A DNA stretch of 64,000 nt, from positions 35,550 through 99,549 of the forward strand of contig CAJTPR010000006.1 of NCBI GenBank assembly GCA_910578275.1, in the 5' to 3' direction. Every line of letters starts with the position of its first letter. Within the stretch, counting starts at the first letter, position 1. Position numbers and translations under genes: made by a program. Shown piece after piece: positions 35,021 through 43,858 of the stretch. This DNA is from an uncultured Bacteroidales bacterium. GTDB lineage: Bacteria; Bacteroidota; Bacteroidia; Bacteroidales; P3. The notes under the pieces are model-generated. The model ran no database searches, had not been told where the DNA came from, and was given only the letters and a program-made list of their open reading frames with translations.

Positions 35021-35256
35021 TCCATGAGAAGTATGCGGCAGGAATCTCCCGCCATGCCGAACAATCCGCCCGGAATATCGAAACGTTGCTCCTTGCCCTC
35101 CTTGTCGACGATGCGCACGGAACCTTTCTTCAAGATGGAAAGGATAGGGGCATGGCGATCGAGTACTTCGAAAGAACCGTCGGCCCCGGGAAGCTGCAAC
35201 AAGGAAGCTTCACCCTCGAAGATGATTTTGTCCGGATTCGAAATGGTTACGGTCAT
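35017..35256 (-). CDS. atpC: ATP synthase epsilon subunit, short form
   Basis: 79 residues, corresponding to the N-terminal beta-sandwich of epsilon (TVTISNPDKIIFEGEASLLQ, then ILSILKKGSVRIV and FDIPGGLFGMAGDSCRILLM). The usual C-terminal helical domain of about 50 residues, which inhibits ATP hydrolysis in many bacteria, is missing. Short epsilon subunits are usual in Bacteroidales, so this is not necessarily damage. It follows atpD by 3 bases. Its 3' end overlaps the convergent secreted-protein gene by 4 bases. Confidence 0.9.
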   Translation of the reverse strand: MTVTISNPDKIIFEGEASLLQLPGADGSFEVLDRHAPILSILKKGSVRIVDKEGKEQRFDIPGGLFGMAGDSCRILLMD

Positions 35257-35259
35257 CGT

Positions 35260-36762
35260 TTAGGCCTCGGATAGGATTTTTTCGGCTTTTTCCTTGACAT
35301 CCTCCAACGTGCCTACCATGTGGAAGGCTTGTTCGGGATATTCGTCCATCTCACCGTCGAGAATGGCCTTGAAACCGGCCACGGTGTCTTCTATCTTGAC
35401 GAATTTTCCGGGAAGTCCCGTAAAGGATTCGGACATGAAGAACGGCTGGGAAAGGAAACGTTGTATCTTGCGGGCGCGGTTCACCACCAGACGGTCTTCC
35501 TCGCTCAATTCTTCCATGCCCAGGATGGCGATGATGTCTTGGAGTTCGCTGTTGCGTTGCAATATGTTCTTGATGCGTTGGGCGGTGAGGTAATGTTCCC
35601 TGCCCACGATACGTTCCGAAAGTATGCGGGAACTGGAAGCCAGCGGATCCACGGCCGGGAAGATGCCCAATTCGGAAATCTTGCGGCTCAACACGGTGGT
35701 GGCGTCCAAGTGTTCGAACGTCGTGGAAGGCGCAGGGTCGGTGAGGTCGTCGGCAGGCACGTAAACGGCCTGGACCGAAGTGATGGCCCCGTTCTTGGTG
35801 GAAGTGATGCGTTCCTGCATCAAGCCCATTTCGGTGGCCAGCGTAGGCTGGTAGCCTACGGCCGAGGGCATACGTCCCAGCAGGGCGGAAACTTCCGAGC
35901 CGGCCTGGGTGAAACGGAAGATGTTGTCGACGAAGAAAAGGATGTTTCCTCCTTGCCCTTCGTTGCCCTTGTCGCGGAAGTATTCGGCCAAGGCCAGGCC
36001 CGACAAGGCCACGCGGGCACGGGCGCCGGGCGATTCGTTCATCTGTCCGAACACCAAGGTGGCCTGCGAGTTCTTCAAGGCTTCGTGGTCGACCTTGCTA
36101 AGGTCCCAACGGCCTTCTTCCATGCTTTTCTTGAATTCTTCCCCGTATTGTATGACACCCGACTGGATCATTTCACGCAACAGGTCGTTGCCTTCCCGCG
36201 TGCGTTCTCCCACGCCGGCGAAAACGGTCTGTCCCGAATACTGCTTGGCGATGTTGTTGATCATTTCCATGATCAGCACCGTCTTGCCCACGCCGGCGCC
36301 GCCGAACAAGCCCACTTTCCCGCCTTTCATGTAAGGCTCGATCATGTCGATGGCCTTGATGCCGGTGTAGAGGACTTCCTCGTTCGTGGTGAGCTGGTCG
36401 AAACTCGGGGGCTCCTGGTGGATGGCGCGCCGTTCCTTGCTTTGCACGGGGCCGATGCCGTCGATGGGGTCTCCGATCACGTTGAAAAGGCGGCCGTTGA
36501 TTTCATCTCCGGTGGGCACCGAGATTCCCGTGCCCAAGGCGACCACTTCCATACCCCGGTAAAGTCCGTCGGTGGAATCCATCGAAATGGCGCGCACGGT
36601 GCGTTCGCCCATGTCCTGCTGGCATTCCAGCACCACCCGGTGACCGTCGGGCCGATTGATTTCCATGGCCTCGTAAATGAATGGGATGCGTCGGTTCTCT
36701 TCGAAATAGACGTCAACTACCGCGCCGATGACTTGGGAAACTGTCCCTTTGCTGATTTCCAT
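35260..36762 (-). CDS. atpD: ATP synthase F1 beta subunit
   Basis: 500 residues. Walker A GGAGVGKT, catalytic Glu in GERTREGND and the conserved Arg/Gly segments (IFRFTQAGSEVSALLGRMPS, SYQPTLATEMG-like) mark the catalytic beta subunit. With alpha it makes ATP using the ion gradient. Only atpC follows; the remaining F1 and Fo genes are not in the window. Upstream, the lipoprotein gene ends 12 bases away, so it and atpDC could be transcribed together. Confidence 0.97.
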   Translation of the reverse strand: MEISKGTVSQVIGAVVDVYFEENRRIPFIYEAMEINRPDGHRVVLECQQDMGERTVRAISMDSTDGLYRGMEVVALGTGISVPTGDEINGRLFNVIGDPIDGIGPVQSKERRAIHQEPPSFDQLTTNEEVLYTGIKAIDMIEPYMKGGKVGLFGGAGVGKTVLIMEMINNIAKQYSGQTVFAGVGERTREGNDLLREMIQSGVIQYGEEFKKSMEEGRWDLSKVDHEALKNSQATLVFGQMNESPGARARVALSGLALAEYFRDKGNEGQGGNILFFVDNIFRFTQAGSEVSALLGRMPSAVGYQPTLATEMGLMQERITSTKNGAITSVQAVYVPADDLTDPAPSTTFEHLDATTVLSRKISELGIFPAVDPLASSSRILSERIVGREHYLTAQRIKNILQRNSELQDIIAILGMEELSEEDRLVVNRARKIQRFLSQPFFMSESFTGLPGKFVKIEDTVAGFKAILDGEMDEYPEQAFHMVGTLEDVKEKAEKILSEA

Positions 36763-36774
36763 GTCCGAATCCGT

Positions 36775-37011
36775 TTATCGTCTTCTTTCCCTGTAGTCTC
36801 CGCCGATGGGCGTGTCCCTTCCCGGTTGGGGCGCGGACTTCTTGTCCACCTTGGGTACCGTCCTGTTTTCGGCGGAATTGCAAAAATCAGGCGTGCGGCT
36901 CATCGCCGCCGCGCCTTTGTTGGATGAACAGGCGCAGAACATTCCTGCCGCCAGAAGGACTATCGGCAAACCCAGGCGAAAACGGGTTTTTTCCTTGAAA
37001 ACGTTCAACAT
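36775..37011 (-). CDS. Small lipoprotein
   Basis: 78 residues. A basic N-terminus and hydrophobic segment (LGLPIVLLAAGMFCAC) end in a lipobox with lipidated Cys28. The mature part is only about 50 residues, polar and Pro/Arg rich (VDKKSAPQPGRDTPIGG), with no recognisable domain. I chose the ATG at 37011 because a perfect -7 box lies 29 bases upstream and the longer alternative crosses it. It stands directly upstream of atpD, and co-transcription is plausible. Confidence 0.65.
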   Translation of the reverse strand: MLNVFKEKTRFRLGLPIVLLAAGMFCACSSNKGAAAMSRTPDFCNSAENRTVPKVDKKSAPQPGRDTPIGGDYRERRR

Positions 37012-37039
37012 GACATGTTTGTTTTGAGAGCCTAAGAAA

Positions 37040-37047
37040 CAAAGATA
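37040..37047 (-). promoter_or_regulatory. Promoter -7 box of the lipoprotein-atpDC genes
   Basis: The minus strand reads TATCTTTG, a perfect box 29 bases before the lipoprotein start. It may also drive atpD and atpC. Confidence 0.7.
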
Positions 37048-37401
37048 GGAATTTTTCGCAAAACGCGGACGGAGGGCAAGCCGTCTGTCACGGAACCGGT
37101 CTGGAAAAAGCTGCCGCTCTCCATGTCCGTCCTTTGCCCCATGTGGTATTTTGGGGTAGGGCAAGGCTGTTTTTCTTGCCGGTCGCCGTCGCCCGCCATG
37201 TCATGACAAGCGCGGCCGTCGATGGAAAGGAACGGGGCTCATGCCTGTGATGCCGGTCTGCATGCAGGGGCGTGCCGCGAAACCGTACGGAGGCGGGTCC
37301 TTCATGCCGGTCACATGTCAGGTATGGACATGTGGGATTCCCTCCAACGGGTTCCTGCCATGGAAACCGGCGGCATTGGAAAGAGATACGCCTAAAAAAC
37401 G
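37048..37401. other. Intergenic region between lipoprotein and hydrogenase, with an inverted repeat
   Basis: No convincing gene. It holds two divergent promoters at its edges and a perfect inverted repeat, CACATGTC (37312-37319) and GACATGTG (37327-37334) with a 7-base spacer, 67 bases before the hydrogenase -7 box. The short open frames here lack plausible proteins. Confidence 0.7.
37312..37334. promoter_or_regulatory. Inverted repeat, possible operator of the hydrogenase gene
   Basis: Perfect 8-bp arms CACATGTC and GACATGTG, spacer AGGTATG. The centre is 79 bases upstream of the -7 box. The sequence does not match the TTGAT-N4-ATCAA site of FNR-type regulators. Confidence 0.4.
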
Positions 37402-37409
37402 TATCTTTG
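37402..37409 (+). promoter_or_regulatory. Hydrogenase promoter -7 box
   Basis: Perfect TATCTTTG. An ATTG at 37375-37378 is a poor -33 candidate at 23 nt. The ATG of the hydrogenase gene follows 52 bases later, so the leader is about 45 bases. Confidence 0.75.
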
Positions 37410-37460
37410 CCGTCCTGTTCACCACCGAAAGGAAGAAACCACGAATCAGAGGACAAAGAC

Positions 37461-38930
37461 ATGGCATACAACGAATCGATGTTGATCCGCCGCGACTTGC
37501 TTACGCGCGTGTGCAAACTGATGCAGGACGGAGAATTGCGCTCCCAGATAGACAGGGTTCCCTTGGTCATGCGGCCGCGTTACGGGAAGGATGTTTCCCG
37601 TTGTTGCGTGTATAAGGATCGTGCGGTCATAAAATATCGCCTTATGGCCATTCTCGGATACGACATCCGGGACGAGAAGGACGAATTGACGCCGCTCGGC
37701 GAATATGCCCGTTGGGCCGAGGAACGTACTGAACAGACCAAGGCCATCCTTACCGTCGTCGACCTGGCTTGCAGTTCGTGCGTTCAGGTCAATTACGTGG
37801 TTACCAACATGTGCCACGGCTGTATAGGCCATCCTTGTACGTTCGCTTGCCGCAAGAACGCCATCAGCATACACCAGCAGGCTTACATCGATCCCGGCAA
37901 ATGCGTCAGCTGCGGGCTTTGCATGAAAGCCTGCCCGTTCAACGCCATCATATACCAGGCTGTTCCCTGCGAACAGTCTTGCCCTGTCGACGCCATATCC
38001 AAGGACGAGCATGGCGTGGAACATATCGACGAGGAAAAGTGCATCTATTGCGGTCGTTGCCGTGAGGCTTGTCCTTACGGGGCGATCATGGAAAAGACCT
38101 ATCTCACCGAGATATACCGTGCCTTGAAGTCGGACAAGAAGGTGGTGGCCATGGTCGCTCCTTCGATCATGGGGCAATTTCCCGTGGCTCCGGGCAAGGT
38201 GGTGCGCGCCATCAAGGAACTGGGTTTCGACCAGGTCGTGGAAGTGGCCGAGGGCGCCAACATCACGGCGATGAACGAGGCCGCCGAATTCGAGGAAAGG
38301 GTGGTGGAAGGCGGTCAGAAATTCATGACCACATCCTGCTGCCATTCATATACCGAATTGGTCCATAAGCATCTGAAGCATCTTGAACCCTATGTCTCTC
38401 ATACGCATACGCCCGTTTACTACACGGCGCAGGCCATCAAGGAAAAGCAACCCGATTGCGTGACGGTCTTTTTCGCCCCCTGTCTTTCCAAACGTCATGA
38501 GGCGATGGTGGAAAAAGACATCGACTGGGTGCTTTCCTACGAGGAACTGGGCGCGATGCTGACCGCCGCGGGCATCGACGTGCAGAAGTGCGAGGAGGAA
38601 AAACTGGTGGAAATCGACAATGCGGGTCGCGGATTTCCCTATACCAAGGGCGTTACTGAGGCCGTGTTGCATTATTCGAAGAACCCGCAGGCCATACGTC
38701 CGTTTTTCATAGACGGCGTGGACAAGGCGGTCATCAAGAGCCTCAAGACGGTGGAACAGACTTGCGGCGGCCCCGATCAGCCGAACATGATCGAATTCAT
38801 GGTTTGTCAGGGAGGTTGCGTGAACGGTTGCGCCTCGATAGCCAATCCGCGTACGGCGGCACGGCAAATCCAGACGTTCATAAAAGAAGACGATTCGCGC
38901 AAGGCGGCCCAGGGCAAGGAGCAGGCCTGA
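37461..38930 (+). CDS. Monomeric [FeFe] hydrogenase (group B-like)
   Basis: 489 residues. The N-terminal part has a Cys-rich region (CHGCIGHPCTFAC) and two ferredoxin-type motifs (CVSCGLCMKACP and CIYCGRCREACP). The H-cluster domain carries L1 TSCCHS (C293 as proton-transfer Cys, C294 as ligand), L2 APCLSK (C341) and L3 EFMVCQGGCVNGC (C449, C453). All four H-cluster ligands are present. The L1 Pro after CC is replaced by His295. Such monomeric group B hydrogenases are common in gut Bacteroidales and are thought to evolve H2 during fermentation. The maturase HydG is at 3848. I chose the ATG at 37461 because the family begins there and the promoter excludes the longer frame. Confidence 0.94.
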   Translation: MAYNESMLIRRDLLTRVCKLMQDGELRSQIDRVPLVMRPRYGKDVSRCCVYKDRAVIKYRLMAILGYDIRDEKDELTPLGEYARWAEERTEQTKAILTVVDLACSSCVQVNYVVTNMCHGCIGHPCTFACRKNAISIHQQAYIDPGKCVSCGLCMKACPFNAIIYQAVPCEQSCPVDAISKDEHGVEHIDEEKCIYCGRCREACPYGAIMEKTYLTEIYRALKSDKKVVAMVAPSIMGQFPVAPGKVVRAIKELGFDQVVEVAEGANITAMNEAAEFEERVVEGGQKFMTTSCCHSYTELVHKHLKHLEPYVSHTHTPVYYTAQAIKEKQPDCVTVFFAPCLSKRHEAMVEKDIDWVLSYEELGAMLTAAGIDVQKCEEEKLVEIDNAGRGFPYTKGVTEAVLHYSKNPQAIRPFFIDGVDKAVIKSLKTVEQTCGGPDQPNMIEFMVCQGGCVNGCASIANPRTAARQIQTFIKEDDSRKAAQGKEQA

Positions 38931-38940
38931 GGACCGAGCC

Positions 38941-39834
38941 ATGTCGTCCTATCTGCGCGGTTATTCGTCCTATCTCAAGTTGGAACGCCGGCTTTCGCCG
39001 GCTTCAGTGGAGGCCTATGTCCATGACGTGGAACTCCTTTTCCGGTATTTGGACGGAAAGCCGTTGTCGGCGGTCACGGGCGCGGACATCGAGGGTTTTG
39101 TCGCGTTTCTCCTGGCATCGGGCATGAGCGCGCGTTCACAGGCACGTATCTTGTCGGGCATCAAGAGTTTCTTCAATTATCTGGTATTGGAAAAGGTATT
39201 GGCGGTTTCGCCCGCCGAATTGGTGGAAAGCCCTCGTCTTCGACGTCGGTTGCCCGACGTGCTTTCCTATGAGGAAATCGTGCGGATGTTCGATTCCATC
39301 GACCTTTCCACCCTCGAAGGACGGCGCAACCGGGCCATGCTGGAGACGCTTTACGCATGCGGATTGCGGGTTTCGGAACTGGCGGGCCTGCAATTGTCGA
39401 TGCTCTGTTTCAACGACGGCTTCGTGCGCGTCATCGGCAAGGGAAACAAGGAACGGCTGGTTCCCATCGGCAAGACGGCGATGGGTCAGATAAAAGGCTA
39501 TGTCGAGGGTGACCGCTGCCACGTGCCCGTGGCCAAGGGTTGCGAGGACATCGTGTTCCTCAACCGCCGGGGCGGAAGGTTGTCGCGGGTCATGATATTC
39601 AAGATCATCAAGGAAACGGCCGCGTCGGCGGGTATCCGGAAGGTCGTCAGTCCGCATACGTTCCGGCACAGTTTCGCCACGCATCTGGTGGAGGGCGGCG
39701 CGGACTTGCGTGCCGTGCAGGACATGCTGGGGCACGAGTCCATCACCACTACCGAAATATACACCCATCTCGATCGTCGCTACTTGCAGGAAACCATCGA
39801 GCGATACCATCCGCAAGCACTTGCCGGGCGATAG
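38941..39834 (+). CDS. xerD: Site-specific tyrosine recombinase XerD
   Basis: 297 residues. The N-terminal SAM-like domain (about 1-95) precedes the catalytic domain with R143 (CGLRVSELAGL), the Lys in GKGNKER, H239 and R242 (HTFRHSFATHL), H265 (GHESITT) and nucleophile Y274. With XerC it resolves chromosome dimers at dif. The size and close match to the housekeeping enzyme, plus core neighbours, argue against an integrase of a mobile element. It starts 10 bases after the hydrogenase stop, so they may be co-transcribed. Confidence 0.9.
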   Translation: MSSYLRGYSSYLKLERRLSPASVEAYVHDVELLFRYLDGKPLSAVTGADIEGFVAFLLASGMSARSQARILSGIKSFFNYLVLEKVLAVSPAELVESPRLRRRLPDVLSYEEIVRMFDSIDLSTLEGRRNRAMLETLYACGLRVSELAGLQLSMLCFNDGFVRVIGKGNKERLVPIGKTAMGQIKGYVEGDRCHVPVAKGCEDIVFLNRRGGRLSRVMIFKIIKETAASAGIRKVVSPHTFRHSFATHLVEGGADLRAVQDMLGHESITTTEIYTHLDRRYLQETIERYHPQALAGR

Positions 39835-40007
39835 GCCGCCTATCTTTCCGGTATTTTACCGGATTTCCCTTGTCGTGATTTTCCGTTTATGGCGATTCGT
39901 TGTCGGATATGCGTTTTGCTTGGCTCCATAGCCAAGGGAAAGCACTTGGCCGATCGCCCCGGGACAGCCCGTCCGGGCAAAAGGCCGGCTCGCGTCCCGA
40001 TTCTTCG

Positions 40008-40784
40008 TCAACCGCGCGCTTTGTTCGCCGTATAGAACAGGTCGAAACAGTTTTCCGGAATGTCCGAGAAAAAATAGTCTTCCATCTCGATGGATTCCAC
40101 CAGGCCGTTTCCTTTCTTGAGAAGCTTGAGACGGTTGAGACGGTTGAGCAGGTTGTAGGGGATTTTCAGCAGCCAGCGCGGGGCACGGTGTTGCAGGTCC
40201 AGTACGTCGAAACGGGTGATGGCTTCCACGCCCTTTCGGTTGTCTTCGTAATAGCGCATGATTTTCTCGTTGCCCGCGATGCCGCCCCGGTTCACTCGGG
40301 CGAAACGGCCTGAAAGCAGTCGGTCGAATTCTTCGGGCGTGTATTCCCTCACGTGGAAAGGATTCCTGGTAAGCGACATGTCCTTGTTGGGCGTGGAGAG
40401 TATCGCCGTTCCGCCCGGTTTGAGCACCCGGTGTATCTCGTCCACCAATACCTTGTCTTTCCTTATATGTTCGATGACCTGGAATGAAACCACGAAGTCG
40501 AAGCTTTCGTCCTCGAAAGGAACGGGCGGCACGGCGGCGCGGGTGAAACGGACCGTATCGCCGAGTTCGGAAACGGCGGGGCAGGCGTAACGGTCGAGCG
40601 TGTGGAATACTTCCGTCCGTGGGGCCAGTATTCGCGAGCCGTAGCCCATGCCCGTGCCGATTTCAAGCACTTTTCCGCCGATTCTTTCCGCAGCCAGGCA
40701 ATATGCCAGCTTGGAACGTTGAAAAACGAAATTGTCGGACATATCTTCCGATACTCTTTCCGCCGTTTGAACTTTCAGGGCCAT
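40008..40784 (-). CDS. SAM-dependent methyltransferase (class I)
   Basis: 258 residues. Motif I LEIGTGMGYGSRIL binds SAM, followed by VVSFQVIEHI and DEIHRVLKPGGTAILSTPN, typical of Methyltransf_11/25 enzymes. The C-terminal part (LLKIPYNLLNRLNRLKLLKK) looks membrane-associated, which suggests a lipid, quinone or glycan substrate, but nothing fixes it. Start chosen at 40784; an upstream candidate at 40907 extends across the -7 box (40814-40821). The gene stands alone. Confidence 0.85.
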   Translation of the reverse strand: MALKVQTAERVSEDMSDNFVFQRSKLAYCLAAERIGGKVLEIGTGMGYGSRILAPRTEVFHTLDRYACPAVSELGDTVRFTRAAVPPVPFEDESFDFVVSFQVIEHIRKDKVLVDEIHRVLKPGGTAILSTPNKDMSLTRNPFHVREYTPEEFDRLLSGRFARVNRGGIAGNEKIMRYYEDNRKGVEAITRFDVLDLQHRAPRWLLKIPYNLLNRLNRLKLLKKGNGLVESIEMEDYFFSDIPENCFDLFYTANKARG

Positions 40785-40813
40785 TTGCGTGGGTTTGTCG
40801 ATGTTTCGGTGCA

Positions 40814-40821
40814 CGAAGATA
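40814..40821 (-). promoter_or_regulatory. Candidate promoter -7 box of the methyltransferase
   Basis: The minus strand reads TATCTTCG, one mismatch to TAnnTTTG, 30 bases before the start at 40784. Confidence 0.45.
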
Positions 40822-40996
40822 ATAAATTTCGGTCGGTTGGAAAGCGGCAAGTCCGCCAAGGGCGGCTCCCGAAGAAAACGCCCGGCGTCGGGAATCCTGC
40901 CGGACACGCCTGCCTGTCGTGCCGGTCAAGGCGGCGAGGGCAAGCGCATGGCGGTCGCACGGATCGTGCACGTCCGGAATGAAATCGCATGTCATT
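40822..40996. other. Intergenic stretch between divergent methyltransferase and ppdK
   Basis: Part of the 306-base gap from 40785 to 41090. Apart from the two divergent promoters at its edges I see no gene, RNA or repeat. Confidence 0.6.
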
Positions 40997-41028
40997 TTTG
41001 TAAAATAACGTTGATTTTATTACTTTTG
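40997..41028 (+). promoter_or_regulatory. ppdK promoter, full Bacteroidota consensus
   Basis: TTTG at 40997-41000, exactly 20 nt, then TACTTTTG at 41021-41028. It is one of the two best promoters in the window and gives a leader of about 55 bases before the ATG at 41091. Confidence 0.85.
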
Positions 41029-41090
41029 CAAACTTTTATGAAGGGCTTTGTTCTCTTTGAATTTGTTGATACTCAATAATTAAGCGAAAT

Positions 41091-43832
41091 ATGAAAGAAG
41101 GATTGAAAACAGTTTATCTGTTTGGAAACAAGACGGCCGAAGGAAGGGCCGACATGCGGAACCTGTTGGGTGGAAAAGGGGCCAATCTGGCTGAAATGAG
41201 CCTGATCGGCTTGCCCGTCCCTCCTGGTTTCACCATCACCACGGAAGTCTGCACCGCCTACAACCGCCTCGGCGCGGACGCGGTCATCAGCGCCATCAAG
41301 CCCGAAGTGCAAAAAGGTATGGCGGCCGTGGAGGAAATCATGGGAGCCAAGTTCGGAGACGCCGTCAATCCTCTTTTGTTTTCGGTACGTTCCGGAGCGC
41401 GTGCGTCGATGCCCGGCATGATGGACACGATCTTGAACCTCGGTATCAACGACACCGTGGTGGAAGCCCTCTGCAAGAAGACGGGCAACGAACGTTTCGC
41501 CTGGGATTCCTACCGTCGTTTCGTGCAGATGTACGGCGACGTGGTATTGGGCATGAAGCCTACTTCCAAGGAAGACATAGATCCCTTCGAGGAAATCATC
41601 GAGAAGATGAAGGAAGAAAAGGGCGTGAAACTCGATACCGAACTGGGCGTTCCCGAATTGAAGGAACTGGTCGCCCGTTTCAAGGGCGCGGTGAAGGAAA
41701 ACACCGGAAAGGATTTTCCCACCGATCCTTGGGAACAGCTCTGGGGCGCGATCATCGCCGTATTCGACAGCTGGATGAACGAGAGGGCCATCCTTTATCG
41801 TCGTCTCAACAATATCCCCGCCGAATGGGGAACGGCCGTGAACGTGCAGGCGATGGTGTTCGGGAACATGGGCAACACCTCCGCGACGGGCGTATGCTTC
41901 AGCCGTAGCGCCTCCACGGGCGAGAACGTGTTCAACGGCGAATACCTTATCAACGCGCAAGGCGAGGATGTCGTGGCCGGTATCCGCACGCCGCAGGAAA
42001 TCACGATCCTGGGTTCGCAACGTTGGGCCCAGTTGCAGGGTATTTCCGAAAAGGAACGTGCCGCCAAATATCCTTCGTTGGAAGAATCCATGCCTGCATT
42101 GTACAAGGAACTCTGGGACTTGCAGAACAAGCTCGAACTCCATTACAAGGACATGCAGGACATGGAGTTCACGATCCAGGAAGGTCGCTTGTGGATGTTG
42201 CAGACCCGTAACGGAAAGCGTACCGGCGCGGCCATGGTACGCATTGCCATGGAGATGTGCAAGGAAGGTCTCATTTCCGAGAAAGAGGCCTTGATGCGTA
42301 TCGAGCCCAACAAGCTGGACGAGCTGCTGCACCCCGTATTCGACAAGAAGGCGCTCGCCACCGCCCAGTTGATGGCCAAGGGATTGCCCGCTTCGCCGGG
42401 AGCGGCTACCGGAAAGATATTGTTCTTTGCCGAAGATGCCGAAAAGGAAATCGAGAAGGATCCGAAGGCCAAGTTGATCTTGGTCCGTATCGAGACCTCT
42501 CCCGAAGACTTGAAGGGCATGTATATCGCCCAGGGTATCCTTACCGCCCGCGGAGGCATGACTTCACATGCCGCCGTGGTGGCCCGCGGTATGGGCAAAT
42601 GCTGCGTTTCGGGTGCGGGCGACATCGAGATCGACTACAAGAAGCGTACGCTCACGATGAACGGAAAGACCTACAAGGAAGGCGATTTCATCTCCTTGAA
42701 CGGTTCCACCGGCCAGGTGTTCGATGGCGAGATCAAGACGATCGACGCCGAGATCAGCGGTGATTTCCAGGCTTTGATGGATCTGGCCGACAAATACACC
42801 CGCATGCGTGTCCGTACCAACGCCGATACGCCCCACGATGCCGAAGTGGCTCGCAATTTCGGAGCCTGCGGTATCGGTCTCTGCCGTACCGAACATATGT
42901 TCTTCGAAGGCGACAAGATCATTCCCATGCGTGAGATGATCTTGTCCAAGGATACCGAAGGCCGTCGCGCCGCCTTGGCCAAGTTGTTGCCGGTGCAGCG
43001 TGCCGACTTCGAAGGCATCTTCGCCGCCATGCACGACCTGCCCGTGACGGTTCGCCTCCTGGATCCCCCCTTGCACGAATTCGTGCCCAAGGATACCAAA
43101 GGTCAGGAGGAAATGGCTCGCGTGATGGGCATCAGCGTGGAAGAAGTGGCCGCCAAGGTGAAGGAACTGGAAGAAGTGAATCCCATGTTGGGACATCGCG
43201 GCTGCCGTCTGGGCAATACCTATCCCGAAATTTCGGAAATGCAGACCCGGGCCATCCTCGAGGCGGCTTTGAACTTGAAAGCCAAAGGTATCCATGCACA
43301 TCCCGAAATCATGGTCCCGCTGGCGGGAAGCAAGAAGGAATTGCAGATGCAGGTGGACATCATCCGTACCACGGCCGAAACCGTATTTGCCGAAAGGAAA
43401 GACCGTATCGAATATTTCGTGGGCACGATGGTGGAAGTACCCCGCGCCGCTCTCACCGCCGATGAAATCGCGGAAGTGGCCGAGTTCTTCTCGTTCGGTA
43501 CGAACGACTTGACGCAGATGACGTTCGGTTTCTCGCGCGACGACATCGGCAAGTTCCTGCCTACCTATTTGGAAAAGAATCTCTTGAAATACGACCCGTT
43601 CCAGGTATTGGATCGCGAAGGGGTGGGACAACTGATGCGTATCGGCGTGGAAAAAGGCCGTACGACCCGTCCCGACATCAAGATCGGCATCTGCGGCGAG
43701 CATGGCGGCGAGCCCAGTTCGGTGGCGTTCTGCGACTCGTTGGGCATGCGCTACGTGAGTTGCTCGCCCTATCGCGTGCCTATCGCCCGCGTGGCCGCGG
43801 CCCAAGCGAACGTGGCTACGCAAGAAAAGTAA
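41091..43832 (+). CDS. ppdK: Pyruvate, phosphate dikinase
   Basis: 913 residues. The N-terminal ATP-grasp domain opens with VYLFGNKTAEGRADMRNLLG and GGKGANLAEM. The central swivelling domain carries the phospho-His loop GGMTSHAAVVARGMGK. The C-terminal PEP-utilising barrel has the metal and PEP motifs (ACGIGLCRTEHMFFEG) and CGEHGGEPSSVAFC. It interconverts pyruvate, ATP and phosphate with PEP, AMP and pyrophosphate, used in anaerobes for glycolysis with pyrophosphate or for gluconeogenesis. Full length. The gene has its own strong promoter and is followed by a UUCG-type terminator. Confidence 0.97.
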   Translation: MKEGLKTVYLFGNKTAEGRADMRNLLGGKGANLAEMSLIGLPVPPGFTITTEVCTAYNRLGADAVISAIKPEVQKGMAAVEEIMGAKFGDAVNPLLFSVRSGARASMPGMMDTILNLGINDTVVEALCKKTGNERFAWDSYRRFVQMYGDVVLGMKPTSKEDIDPFEEIIEKMKEEKGVKLDTELGVPELKELVARFKGAVKENTGKDFPTDPWEQLWGAIIAVFDSWMNERAILYRRLNNIPAEWGTAVNVQAMVFGNMGNTSATGVCFSRSASTGENVFNGEYLINAQGEDVVAGIRTPQEITILGSQRWAQLQGISEKERAAKYPSLEESMPALYKELWDLQNKLELHYKDMQDMEFTIQEGRLWMLQTRNGKRTGAAMVRIAMEMCKEGLISEKEALMRIEPNKLDELLHPVFDKKALATAQLMAKGLPASPGAATGKILFFAEDAEKEIEKDPKAKLILVRIETSPEDLKGMYIAQGILTARGGMTSHAAVVARGMGKCCVSGAGDIEIDYKKRTLTMNGKTYKEGDFISLNGSTGQVFDGEIKTIDAEISGDFQALMDLADKYTRMRVRTNADTPHDAEVARNFGACGIGLCRTEHMFFEGDKIIPMREMILSKDTEGRRAALAKLLPVQRADFEGIFAAMHDLPVTVRLLDPPLHEFVPKDTKGQEEMARVMGISVEEVAAKVKELEEVNPMLGHRGCRLGNTYPEISEMQTRAILEAALNLKAKGIHAHPEIMVPLAGSKKELQMQVDIIRTTAETVFAERKDRIEYFVGTMVEVPRAALTADEIAEVAEFFSFGTNDLTQMTFGFSRDDIGKFLPTYLEKNLLKYDPFQVLDREGVGQLMRIGVEKGRTTRPDIKIGICGEHGGEPSSVAFCDSLGMRYVSCSPYRVPIARVAAAQANVATQEK

Positions 43833-43858
43833 TTCGACTTGCATCGAAATACATGTGG

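Noticed and set aside
35017..35256. Truncated atpC as a pseudogene
   Set aside because: The N-terminal domain is intact, the stop is in place, and short epsilon subunits are usual in this order.
37272..37460. Extended N-terminus of the hydrogenase
   Set aside because: The extension lies upstream of and across the promoter box at 37402-37409 and has no homology to hydrogenase domains.
38941..39834. Tyrosine recombinase as sign of a mobile element
   Set aside because: It matches housekeeping XerD in length and motifs, has core neighbours, and no attachment sites or phage genes are near.
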